A stretch of DNA of 64,000 bases from Gracilaria caudata (taxonomy: Eukaryota > Rhodophyta > Florideophyceae > Gracilariales > Gracilariaceae). Made by a program: the position numbers and the translations under genes. The stretch lies in assembly GCA_030374735.1 (NCBI GenBank), contig JASCIV010000006.1, forward strand, positions 38,600 through 102,599, in the 5' to 3' direction. This document shows, piece by piece, positions 20,501 to 29,602 of this stretch. The notes beneath the pieces are model-generated. The model was not told the DNA's origin, searched no databases, and saw only the letters and a list, made by a program, of their open reading frames with translations. Every line of letters starts with the position of its first letter. Positions within the stretch are counted from its first letter, which is position 1.

Positions 20501-21876
20501 TGTTCAAATGTGACATGTCCATATGGCAGAAAGTACTGTACCGTCAGCTGCAGAGTCGACTTGGCGTTTCGGGAGGCTCTGGGAATGTAGGCATTCGATC
20601 CTTCAACAATATGGTAATGCAGCTTAAAAAGGTCTGCAATCACCCATACTTGTTCTATCAAGAGGACGAGCTCATGTCCTTGCCTTCGGAGTTTTTGATG
20701 CGAGCTTCTGGAAAATTCGAGCTCCTGGATCATTGCCTACGCAAGCTGAAGAAATGCGGTCATCGTGTTCTCATATTTTCGCAGATGACGGCCGCGTTAG
20801 ATTTTCTTGAGTATTTCCTGCAGTCCATCGGTATGAAGTATTTACGACTTGATGGTACCACAAAAGCAGATGACAGGCAAGAAATGCTAGAAATGTTCAA
20901 TGCTGAAAACTCGGAGTACTTCTGCTTTCTGCTTTCCACAAGGGCAGGTGGTCTGGGTCTGAATTTACAAACCGCGGATACCGTGATAATTTTTGATTCC
21001 GATTGGAACCCTATGATGGATTTGCAAGCACAAGACAGAGCTCATCGGATTGGCCAAACAAAGGAGGTACGAGTGTACCGTCTCATCTGCTCCGGATCCA
21101 TAGAAGAGAAGATTTTGAAACGAGCCAATCGCAAGCTGCAGATGGATGCGCAAGTTATTCAAGCTGGTCAGTTTAACAATAAGAGCAGTGACAATGATCG
21201 TCAGGAAATGTTGAAAGACCTCCTGCGACAGCAAGTGGATGGCGATTTGTCTAGAAAAGAGGATGTGACATCTTTAAGCGAGTTAAATCGTAAGCTTGCA
21301 CGAACGGATGAGGAGCTGGAACTTTTTGAGGAAGTTGATGCTGAGTTGGAGTCTCAATCAAGGGAAGGGTCACGGTTATTAACGGATGAGAGCGAATTGC
21401 CTAGTTGGGTTTTACTCCCAGAAGTTGAAGAGAAACACAAAGAAAATCAATCGGACTTCAGCTTGGAACATGGTCGTGGTCGAAGAAAACGAAAAGAAAT
21501 AACGTATGACGACAATCTAACAGAACGTGAGTGGACCCTGGCAATGGAAGAAGAGGGTGATATAGGCGAAGCTGTCAGAAAGAAGAGAAGGCGATTAGCC
21601 AAGAATTCGCGTAAAACCCCTGAGCTTTCGAACGGAGACAGTGCCTATGAGGCACCCTCCTCAAGGAGACGGGGCTCCGCTAAAGATTCAGGAGCTTTAT
21701 CCCGAAAGCAGTCTTCAGAAGATTTGCCCATGGAAAATGGTCGTATGAACGGCAATAGCTCTTCGGGGAAAAGGGGTGTAGATGTTAACGGAGAAGTTCT
21801 TGCTGAGACCTCTATCCGAGATGCTCCCAAGCCTAAACGAAAACGTGGTCGACCAAGGAAGAATGCAAGACGTTGA
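17512..21876 (+). CDS. SWI/SNF-family chromatin remodelling ATPase (BRM/SNF2 type, no bromodomain)
   Basis: Single exon, 1454 aa from the ATG at 17512; the frame opens earlier only with a GTG. In order: a disordered proline/alanine-rich N-terminus; a QLQ-like helix (LFQIKAQVDAFRRLIRDADI, about residue 243); an HSA domain (about 573-640, HHGHQLRSWYHTRQTLKKRL); the SNF2 ATPase from about 760 with [12 protein letters not shown], the DEGH box (IIMDEGHRMKNAD) and LLLTGTPLQNNMTELWALL; a helicase C lobe with LSTRAGGLGLNLQTADT and AQDRAHRIGQTKEVRVY; a SnAC-like segment (about 1253-1306); and an AT-hook at the C-terminus (KRKRGRPRKNARR). QLQ, HSA and SnAC mark the SWI/SNF subfamily as opposed to ISWI or CHD. 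The bromodomain of animal BRM and yeast SNF2 is missing, as in some plant members. It moves nucleosomes as the motor of a SWI/SNF complex. Confidence 0.93.
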   Translation: MSSPPLLAREPPAHPPLSDALPAARRALRQLLDSGVALTDARVDTLITLIVRATNFHNSALPNDATPSATPAAAASRRPIDAVPPHEPPLRQAARRAAARRPANYFDHLPQALAPVGRSLPACSLFSFQERNQLTIAAARASLEHFGSNPPPDNPRSPSHSTAAPSAFSLHHKSQPHPPSSVFHAARQLHADSVSRRPPSKRKDTKSATRTSSPRAPQSPRIRRAQHAPPFESQTCGDLSALHLFQIKAQVDAFRRLIRDADIPAEVHLAARGRPVTHVLPSSGYVIERGVRELDDNATVSDKPAIHPNGISHFDVRNLPRFPINQTFSKEDVLRNKEEHVSDIQVQDRVALANAHHQRLHARFCDSHNTSALQSAHPPQLDARVAQQRLEIIEAARAIAPTPSKKPSESSQRLKPLHERKSPRRRERGHPSIEASVMRNAAAVPVCVVSKGQYRPSYNHLLTEREERVQRRMRFRLQEIDEIKGYAPEDFRQLLNIEEKQISLSKLQRSVREKVMYSMKAVLDRRGISDLRPKAIAKWRRQTAGYTYGNSIRHGSYLGAPRVEESYRIQQVMQRRARRQGFMQNLLHHGHQLRSWYHTRQTLKKRLLKDLERYFRDRSREEERRKKKEQMDRLRALRSNNQDEYLELLKATKNRRLIQLLKQTDEYLMQIGAQVERQKQTAREEDEKAGGANQNESHVKSAGSEAKDTDAVPSGEADDELSQFKKRRNDYYTISHTISEKVRQPDCLVGGKLKHYQLEGLEWLVSLYNNNLNGILADEMGLGKTIQTLSLITYLCEVKKMFGPFLIIVPLSVISNWVREMDKWAPSLVKVVYKGDPATRKSIQLYEMQGGNYNVLLTTYEFIVKDKNVLGRIRWKYIIMDEGHRMKNADCKLALTLGAKYTSRNRLLLTGTPLQNNMTELWALLNFLLPTIFSSAETFETWFNAPFQDSSLGESAEINEEENLLIISRLHQVLRPFMLRRLKTDVEAQLPDKIELVFKCDMSIWQKVLYRQLQSRLGVSGGSGNVGIRSFNNMVMQLKKVCNHPYLFYQEDELMSLPSEFLMRASGKFELLDHCLRKLKKCGHRVLIFSQMTAALDFLEYFLQSIGMKYLRLDGTTKADDRQEMLEMFNAENSEYFCFLLSTRAGGLGLNLQTADTVIIFDSDWNPMMDLQAQDRAHRIGQTKEVRVYRLICSGSIEEKILKRANRKLQMDAQVIQAGQFNNKSSDNDRQEMLKDLLRQQVDGDLSRKEDVTSLSELNRKLARTDEELELFEEVDAELESQSREGSRLLTDESELPSWVLLPEVEEKHKENQSDFSLEHGRGRRKRKEITYDDNLTEREWTLAMEEEGDIGEAVRKKRRRLAKNSRKTPELSNGDSAYEAPSSRRRGSAKDSGALSRKQSSEDLPMENGRMNGNSSSGKRGVDVNGEVLAETSIRDAPKPKRKRGRPRKNARR

Positions 21877-22704
21877 CACTGTACTGGACAAAGTAAAAGT
21901 TTTCATTGACATTTTACCATAAGCCCAGGGTCGTCTATAAGTGCTGTCGTCCAAAGCCTCATGAATGCCCAACTGAAGGATTGTTAGCCTTCAATGAAAA
22001 GCGCAGATAAACTACTGCACCTGTAAAAGAGAGAGAGAGAGAGAGAGAGAGAAGCGCAGAGACCGAACGACAGCAACAAAGTCATGTGCAGTAGACTCGT
22101 CATGAGCAATCGTGTTTGGTTTATCTGCTCAGAATTTTGTTAATAAGCTTTGTCGTAGAACCATCCTCAGTTACTACTTATACACTCTGTGTTCTTTGTC
22201 TACCATTCTTTCGTACGTTTGTTTGTCTACCTGCGCTCGTCGGAAAACACCGACACGAATGAAAGGGGGCAGTGTCGCGGAAGGAAATGACTGTGGAACA
22301 GGCAAAGCGTCGATGTGCATGCAGTGGCCAATCGTTGGAATGTTGTGTATGATGTACCTTTGTACTAGTGTCTGGCCTGACCCAGCCCTCTCTTGCACCT
22401 TGAAATAAAGCTTTTTCATTATCATTGTACTAGTTCATGTAAAGAGTATTTACAGCTGAATGATACTGAAGGCAAAAGTGAAACTGAGATATACAAACTC
22501 TCGCGGATTACCGTGAATCTCATTAATTCAGGCAAATGCGACCCGTCTTCACGCAGTGTGCCCGTGAAACGAATCGCGTTTTGACTCTCCGAAAGAGATC
22601 TTTTAAGCTCATGAACTCATCCCACGAAAACGATGAGGTAGGGTGGATGCTAGAAAGAGTTCTGTGTTTTGAGGTACAGAGTAAACACGTTATAGGCATA
22701 TCGT
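21877..22704. other. Intergenic between convergent genes
   Basis: Holds the 3' regions of the BRM-like gene and of the leftward MOCS3 gene, a GA microsatellite and an AATAAA hexamer near 22404. No gene recognised. Confidence 0.5.
22028..22052. repeat. (GA)n microsatellite
   Basis: A run of about 12 GA units seen directly, some 150 bases after the BRM stop codon. Confidence 0.95.
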
Positions 22705-23907
22705 TCAATAGAGCGGAAATCCTTTGTCAACGTTATGATGCCATGCTTGAAGTCCACCGATCACATCGCAGACATTTGTGGCTCCCGCATCAAGAAATAA
22801 CCTCAACGCCTTCCGACTTGAATTACCTCTCCGACAAAGAAATATAATTCGTGTCTTGTCGACAGCTATGTCACTAATGCCTCGAGACGGCTCTAATCCA
22901 GCTAAGGGCCAGTTCTCTGCCTCATCGAGATGGCATAATTCAAACTCATGACGTGGACGGACATCAATCAATCTGTACGTGGAGGGCGCCTTCCTCAGCT
23001 TCGCCAAGTCCTTGGTTGATATACGATATTGATCTGGTATATCAGGTACTAACATCCCTAATACCATGCCGCCATTAGCGAATAGCTCATAATCGAAATG
23101 TGCGACATTTACCCCAGGCGATACACCACACATCGCACAGTTCTTTACGCGAGACCGTAGCTTTATGGTTCTAAACCCACAAAGAGAACCATCGAATAAC
23201 AACATTCTGCGATCCAAATCGTCTGTTTGCTTCATGCAGCTTAAGAACTTGACTGCTTCCAGTGCCTGCAGATTGCCAATGATACCAGGAACAGGACCAA
23301 GCACGCCAGCAGAATCACAGCTGCCAACACAAGCCGGAGGAGGTGGGCTGGGAAAAATGCATCTGTAACATGGAGATTCCTCAGTTTTGCAATACATAGT
23401 TAACTGTCCGTCAGTGCCAATTGCAGATCCAGAGAGCAATGGTGTTCGGCATTTCGCACATGCATCACTGACAAGATACCGAGATGCCACGTTGTCTGTA
23501 CAGTCCAAGACCAAATCGTACGACGATGCCAAGAGAACGGCGTTTTCAGGAACAAAGCTATCATGTTTTTCAATTGCGACGTCGGAGTTCAGCGTGCTGA
23601 TTGCGATCTCGGTCGAGTCAACCTTATTCATTCCAACTCTGGCCTCGGAATGTGCGATTTGGCGATGCAGATTACTCGCTTCAACGACATCATGCGGCCG
23701 ATCCACAAGACCAAGCGTTCCAACTCCAGCACCAGCAAGGTAGAGGACCGCTGGACAACCCAAGCCACCCAGCCCAATAACTAGAACGCGAGAATTCTTC
23801 AACTTTCTTTGACCACCAGGTCCAAACTGCGTGAGCAAAAGCTGCCGGCTGTACCGCTCAATTTCGCGACTACTAAGAGAATCGTGTTTATTATTAGAAT
23901 CGTTCAT
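22705..23907 (-). CDS. Adenylyltransferase and sulfurtransferase MOCS3/UBA4 (E1-like plus rhodanese)
   Basis: From the ATG at 23907, 400 aa; the upstream extension begins with GTG. The N-terminal E1-like domain shows RYSRQLLLTQFGPGGQRKL, the nucleotide loop VLVIGLGGLGCPAVLYLAGA, and zinc cysteines in CYRC and CAMC. SCDSAGVLGPVPG corresponds to the segment carrying the catalytic cysteine. The C-terminal rhodanese domain (from about 295) has LIDVRPRHEFELCHL and the active loop LCRRGNSSRKAL with its cysteine. The protein adenylates and then thiocarboxylates the ubiquitin-like carriers URM1 and MOCS2A, serving tRNA thiolation and molybdenum cofactor synthesis in the cytosol. It is somewhat shorter than human MOCS3 but complete. 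Confidence 0.92.
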   Translation of the reverse strand: MNDSNNKHDSLSSREIERYSRQLLLTQFGPGGQRKLKNSRVLVIGLGGLGCPAVLYLAGAGVGTLGLVDRPHDVVEASNLHRQIAHSEARVGMNKVDSTEIAISTLNSDVAIEKHDSFVPENAVLLASSYDLVLDCTDNVASRYLVSDACAKCRTPLLSGSAIGTDGQLTMYCKTEESPCYRCIFPSPPPPACVGSCDSAGVLGPVPGIIGNLQALEAVKFLSCMKQTDDLDRRMLLFDGSLCGFRTIKLRSRVKNCAMCGVSPGVNVAHFDYELFANGGMVLGMLVPDIPDQYRISTKDLAKLRKAPSTYRLIDVRPRHEFELCHLDEAENWPLAGLEPSRGISDIAVDKTRIIFLCRRGNSSRKALRLFLDAGATNVCDVIGGLQAWHHNVDKGFPLY

Positions 23908-24591
23908 GCTGACTGTTTCTCTGATCACGGGACTGTGGTGCGCTGTCTTTTCGCAGAATGTGCGAATGGAATACCTGACTTTGCCTGGTTTCTGATTACT
24001 AAATTCTTGTGCTCGCCCTTAAGTAAACCGCCGTGGTCAAGAAATAATGTGTCCTTCTTTCTCGAATGACTTTCGCAGAGAATCACAGAGGAATACGTGC
24101 GGAAAACAAGCGCACCCATGCCACAGCACCACGGAACGTGCTAATGATATGCAAAGCGAAAGGTATATCTGCATCATTTTTATGCATTTTAGTTCATTAA
24201 TTTGCACATCATGCCAATTTGGCATTGCCAAACAAACTACAGACGAGTGCGCCAGGACAAGCAACATCATGTTGCATGCTTTCGTCCTGCTTGGTAGGAA
24301 GTCCTCCTATATACGTCGGCTTCTTTCTTCCATACTGCCAAGACGCAGCCTCATTGGGTACGGTGAGGTGGATTTACTCAATCCAATACAGAGTTCCCGT
24401 ATCTACCTGAGATTAAAGAGTTTACGCTGCATCGCAAACACTTTTTCGAGTAAGTCGAAGAGGTTTAGGCAGTCGCGAATCATAAAGGCTCGATGGATTT
24501 CCAGATTTCTTGGGGGCTTTACTGGATTTGACACAATTAGTGCCCTGCGGAAACTGTCACTAGCCTGCCGTTGAAGAAATTCACTTTTGCG
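23908..24591. other. Intergenic, divergent promoter region
   Basis: Between the leftward MOCS3 and rightward XRCC4-like genes. A rightward frame at 24047-24574 starts without ATG and shows no domain. Nothing else seen. Confidence 0.4.
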
Positions 24592-25236
24592 ATGGCACCC
24601 ACGAACATTGTGCGAAAGGAGCAACTGTCTAAGCAATGGAAATGGGTTGGGGAAATTACTGATGGAAAGGATGGCTGCAACATCTTTTACGGGCTTCTCA
24701 TTGCATCTGCTGACCTTGGTAGAGCGATCGAAGTCCATCTTTGTGATGGAGTGTCTTCGCTACTCGGCAGCGTTCCAGATGTAACGAGACCCCATGAATC
24801 TTTGGCCTTGATAACTGGGACTTCCAGGGTTACCGCCATTCGCAACGCGTTTTCAAATACACCACCACTTGCTCGGATAGAGAACGGTGAATTACGTATC
24901 TCGGTTCCATGGGGAGTCGAATACGGAGCGGGTATCAATCTTGATATAGAAAGTGTCCGATTGAAAAAAATACAGGGCAGCAGCTTGTTCCTGAACTTGC
25001 TTTTCGACCAAATCGAGCGAGGTAGACAAGAACTCAAATGCCTAAGAGAAAAGGTACAGCATCTTCAAAATGAGAAGAGCGATCTTCAGCGGGCGAGGAA
25101 GAATTTGGACAAATACTTGGATGCACGTCCTGAGCGTCTGCGAGTAGCAGCGCAAGTTCTGAATGAGTTTAAGAAAACGTGCCGTTTAGCGAAAGGAATA
25201 GAGCATGGTCCAGAAGAGAATGTAGGTAAGAATTGA
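24592..25236 (+). CDS. XRCC4-like protein (non-homologous end joining)
   Basis: From the ATG at 24592, 214 aa as an uninterrupted frame. The N-terminal half looks like the XRCC4 head: AIEVHLCDGVSSLLGSVPDV matches the family's strand-turn-strand around TDG.S.W.G.V, followed by a helix with an AIRNAF core and an ELRISV strand. From about residue 137 a long coiled coil follows (RGRQELKCLREKVQHLQNEK), ending in LRVAAQVLNEFKKTCRL, which resembles the VLNEKK segment of the XRCC4 stalk. XRCC4 holds DNA ligase IV at double-strand breaks. Near the end a strong donor (GTAAGA at 25226) may begin a 38-nt intron with acceptor at 25263, which would replace the last residues and extend the protein to a TAA at 25383. 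Homology is by pattern and should be tested by profile search. Confidence 0.5.
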   Translation: MAPTNIVRKEQLSKQWKWVGEITDGKDGCNIFYGLLIASADLGRAIEVHLCDGVSSLLGSVPDVTRPHESLALITGTSRVTAIRNAFSNTPPLARIENGELRISVPWGVEYGAGINLDIESVRLKKIQGSSLFLNLLFDQIERGRQELKCLREKVQHLQNEKSDLQRARKNLDKYLDARPERLRVAAQVLNEFKKTCRLAKGIEHGPEENVGKN

Positions 25237-26216
25237 GTTCCTCCTAAAAGTACCAAAGAACAGTACGGTGGTTATCGGAGCCTGCAAATACTTTCCCGGG
25301 TTGAAAAAAGTTTTGAAGAGAAGAGCAATAGATATCATGAGGGAAACAAGTATGTAAAAGAGGAAGCCTTGAACACCTCGTAATCCAAGTATACCTGCTG
25401 CTGCTCCGCCGGACGCATATCCAAATGTACGTCTGTTATCAAGTCAGACAGGCTGAAACAAACGGTTTGTTTAAGTAATAAACTTACACGAAAAGCAGAA
25501 CCTGGTGGTTGGCTGCGTAAAGGTTTTGTAACTTCACGTCTTGGATCGAAAGAATTACCATGACGATCTTTGCCAAAGTTGATGTTCGTTTGTACAACAA
25601 CTTTGGTTCTCAAGAGAGACTCCGCTTTTTGAGGCGACAGAACGTGCAGAAATTGATGGCATGCTGCGGATCTAACCTTACACGGGAACAAGGGTACCCA
25701 GGGGTAAACAGTGTAAATACTCTGCGCTCTGCTACATGTCAACGGACTTTGCACAAGTTCACGGGCAATGCCTGCACTATCGTATGCACTGCACAATGTG
25801 CAGTGAGATAAGAAAAAAAAAAGCGAGAACCTTTTATAAGCGAGGCAGAAGTTCCGAGGTTGGACACTTTTCTTCTGTTCATCTTAGCGTTGTTTCGATT
25901 GTTCGTCACTTGTCTTCATCCACCCTCGTATCATGATGATACATGCTCATGAGAAGAGAAACCGGGCTGGGAAACCAGCCAGGAATGCATACATTTTCAC
26001 CTTGTTTGGCAATGTTGGCAAGGTTCCATGCTACAAATCTGGTTCGTCTTCGCAGGCTGTGAATTTCTTGTTCACGATAAGAACAGTGCAGAACGTTACG
26101 CATACCGGCCCTCTGCTACACATCTGGATTACATCCGTTTTGCCGAACGTTTTACAGAAAAAGTTGTCGAGTCTGTATGGATTCGTTGATTAGCGATAAC
26201 ACACGTTAGAAGCAAG
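25237..26216. other. Intergenic, with a possible tail exon and a possible small leftward gene
   Basis: 25264-25383 may be a second XRCC4-like exon. On the minus strand, a TATA box at 25838-25831 precedes a coding-like segment (about 25601-25488, containing NINFGKDRHGNSFDPRREV) followed by a perfect-looking 35-nt intron (GTAAGT to TTTCAG, 25487-25453). The first exon could not be found, so no CDS is asserted. Confidence 0.35.
25831..25838 (-). promoter_or_regulatory. TATA box candidate (TATAAAAG)
   Basis: Consensus TATAAAAG on the minus strand. It would place a leftward transcription start near 25800, upstream of the coding-like segment at 25601-25444. No other gene nearby needs it. Confidence 0.4.
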
Positions 26217-29200
26217 CTATTCGTCAAGATTGTTTAGCCTCCACATAGAGGAACCGCCAGGTCCTGCTCCTTTAACAAGAGTTGCAATTTGTTTCAAGAG
26301 GGACTTGAACTGTTGCAGAGATTCGGCAGAATTCTGAACTCGCGATTTGAAGCTATCGACCACTTCGGCTGAAGAGCACTGACCTCCCCGATCCCTTAGA
26401 AACCCGATCAAATCCTGCAGAAGGGTGCTTGGAGTGGAGACGGTTGATACTGGATTGCTCGTGCTCCCTCCTTCTCGCTGAGTGATTTTGCTAAGCAGTG
26501 CGGATGCCTTCGACTGTCCAACCTTATTTGATCTGTTCACGTACCCAGCCAATCCAGATTTGCCAGTCCAGGTTGGAACACCGATACCCGCCCGTCTTCG
26601 TCGACGAGCAGAGCGCTTCAACTCTTCGACTGCCTCTCGTGCGATCTTATTCGCTTCGTATTCAATCACGCTGATATCCTTAACCTCGCTTCCTGCATTT
26701 AGAATTTCATCATGATTCATAGTGCTCGAGAGTTGACCGTCTGCTGAATCGTCCAGTAGGGAGTTCAGAAGCTTTGCATTTCCATCTTCAGAAGTACTGG
26801 TATCATTTGTTTCTTTCTTCTCCGAATCTGTCGCCGCTCGTAAAGCTACAGCCTCGGAAGCTCTAACTTCTTTTGCGTTCGTACCAGAAAATATGTCCCC
26901 AGTTTCAGTTCCATTCTCGTCGTCTTCTACCAGAGTGAACAAATCTCTAATGTCTTTCGGCTTGAAGAATCGACGTTGACGAGGATCGCTGAGAACTTTG
27001 TTCGTTAAGAACTGCTTGTATATCTGCACGAACAATACCCGGTGACCAAGAAAAAAGAAAGAGTTAAGAGTTAATATAACTACTCTGGTTCTTCAGAAGT
27101 GGACAATCCTCAATCGAAACTTAGACATACCTGTCTGTGATAGATCTTTTCCTCGATCGTACCAGTAGTCACAAACCTGTACACTGTAACCGGTTTCGTT
27201 TGCCCTACACGCCAAGCTCTCTCTCTTGCTTGAAGGTCTACACTTGGATTCCAGTCCGGATCGTAAAGCACTACTCGATCAGCACCAGTCAAGTTCACAC
27301 CTAAACCGCCAACTCGGGTTGTTAACAAAAAAATGAATATGGTCTCGTCACTATTGAAATTGTCTATGAGCTCCATGCGGGATCCTATTGCAGTCTCACC
27401 ATCCATTCTTTGGTATGTATAGTTTCTTTCTTTGACAAAGGATTCTAAAATGTCCAGCATCGTCCTGGTTTGACTGAAGATAAGAACTCTGCTTCCCACG
27501 GCGTGCCACGCTTCTAGAACCTGATTCAAGACGATCAACTTTCCCGACCGCCTCCAATTTCCATAGTCAACAGGGCGTTCCTCCATCTCTTCTATAGAAT
27601 GAAATACCTTTCCTTTGGTCGTCGTTTTGCGTTTGGTACCGCCGTTTTCTAGAACCACTATTCCTCTTGAAATGTCTGCATCATGGTCGTTATGAAACAG
27701 AGGAATATCGCAGTGGTTACAAACTTTTCGAAGAGCAGTGATGGCGTAAAGAAGATTCAACTTGCCTTGTAGAACTTGTCGAACAAACCTAGACTTTAAG
27801 AACTTCTTGTATTTCTCCCGTTGCTCAGAAGTTAGACGCACAAATAGAATTTGTTCGCTCTTTTCCGGAAGCTGTTTGGCCACATCTTTCTTCAACCTCC
27901 GCAAAAGGTATGGAGATATCAAATCACGCAACACGACAGAGCATTTGTATGCTGTGTGTACTTGGGATTTGCTTGCAGTTGCATACCCGCCCATGGTAAT
28001 TGGAACAACAAATTGCTCCTGAAAAACTGGAAGAGTTCCGAGTTTTCCGGGAAACACAAAATCAAAGAGACTCCAAAGCTCTTTGAGGTGATTCTGTAAT
28101 GGAGATCCGCTCACGATTATTCGGTGAGGAGTGTCGAACCTCTTGCATATGATTGTCACTTCTGCATCGGGGGATTTCATCTTGTGCCCTTCATCAGCGA
28201 TTACATAATCAAATCTGTCAATTAGTATGCCATGATTCCTTCTCACTTGCTCGTAGCTGGTGATGAGAACGCCATGACTACCATTCACGACTTCGCGGAC
28301 AATGTCCTCCGGATTGTATTTGGAATACACCCTTCTTCTCTTTTTGTTCCGCTTGTTCGGCATCTCGTACGAAGGATGGAGAATTCGAACCCGAAATCGA
28401 GGCCACCAATTGCGAAATTCTCGAAGCCATTGGCGCAAAACAGTTGTTGGGGCTATTACAAGAACAGAGCCTGGTAGTTTTTCGCTATAGTTAAGCGCTG
28501 CTAAGAACGTGACGATTTGAACTGTCTTCCCCAGTCCCATTTCGTCCCCAAGAATGCCGCCTGTGCCTTGAGCATGAAGTTCCCACAGCCATTGAACCTG
28601 CTCCGAAAGAATAGTCCACTAAAGAGTCAGTCGCTTAACGCATAGAGGAAACACGCAACTCAAGTACATCTCGTGGTAAATAGATGCTCTTACCCCTGTC
28701 TTTTGATAGTCAAAAAGCTTGTCATAAATGGAAGATGGTACTCTAAGGCCACCTTCAAGCTCCACTTCTTCTTCCTCGGTCATAACCCAGTCATCCCCTT
28801 CTTTCAGAACTTCCTGGAAAGCTTCGGACCCCTGTTCTTCAACTTCTTCGTCAGCGAAGTCTGTATCATCCTTTCTCTTTCTCTTCCTCTTCTTCCGGTT
28901 ATCAATTTCGTTTGGATAAATACCATCCCCCGTTGAAGCTTCCTCTTCTTCCGAATCGTCCGGAAGATATTCTTCTTCGTCGCCAAAACTGCTTGCCCTG
29001 GCTCTTTTCACGTGTCCATTCGAATATTCTTGTGTGTGGCGCGACCTTACTGGTCTGGTGGGTTTCTCGATTTCTCGCTCAACGGCCGCTTCATCCTCCT
29101 GACCATTTTGGTGGTCTGTTTGAAGAAGCACTTTCAGTCTTCTACGAATAACCCCAGAAGACTCTGTCTGATTGTCTTTATAACTGGACTTTTCTTGAAA

Positions 29201-29602
29201 TGGAGTGACGCGACCTGTCCTCACAAGAAATTCGTGTTCAGATTCACCCGGCTTCCGTTCATTATCGGCGATTGCAGTATGAACCAGAGTGGTTCTCTTA
29301 CTGATTTCTTGACGTGCCTCATTTGCTTCGAGCAGCTTTGTCCTTTTCCCTTGGACCACTTTTATCTTTTCTTGGATGGCACTCAAACGGCGATTTGTTC
29401 GGGTAGAAAAAGATGAGTTGAGCAGAACTTGTTCCTCTGCTCGCAGTGTTTTCAGTTGTTGGTCTAGTTTCTCTATGTTGGAATCTAACTCTTCGGCCTC
29501 AGCATTCTTGGCTTGTATTTCTGCACTCGCAAAAATTGCGCCTTCCACTTCTTCTACATTCTTGGCGGTGACACCTAGCTCTGAAAGATTCGGCTCTGCC
29601 AT
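26217..29602 (-). CDS. CSB/ERCC6/RAD26 DNA repair SNF2 ATPase, three exons
   Basis: Exons 29602-28694, 28597-27131 and 27023-26217 give 1060 aa. Exon 1 has a coiled-coil start, a long acidic stretch ([13 protein letters not shown]) and a lysine-rich run, ending at DYQKTG. Exon 2 starts [20 protein letters not shown], restoring the CSB sequence at the junction, and carries GLGKT, the DEGH box ([15 protein letters not shown]), [18 protein letters not shown] and the C lobe ([18 protein letters not shown]). Exon 3 restores [23 protein letters not shown], a CSB/RAD26 signature, and ends in a helical domain like the ubiquitin-binding/winged-helix tail. Introns are 96 and 107 nt. CSB removes stalled RNA polymerase II to start transcription-coupled repair. 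The ATG at 29602 is used; further upstream the frame has only TTG. Confidence 0.93.

Noticed and set aside
24047..24574. 175-codon rightward frame before the XRCC4-like gene
   Set aside because: No real ATG at its start and no domain; lies in a divergent promoter region.
25335..25796. 153-codon leftward frame taken as an intact gene
   Set aside because: It reads through a perfect-looking GTAAGT...TTTCAG intron and begins without ATG; treated only as a possible spliced gene.
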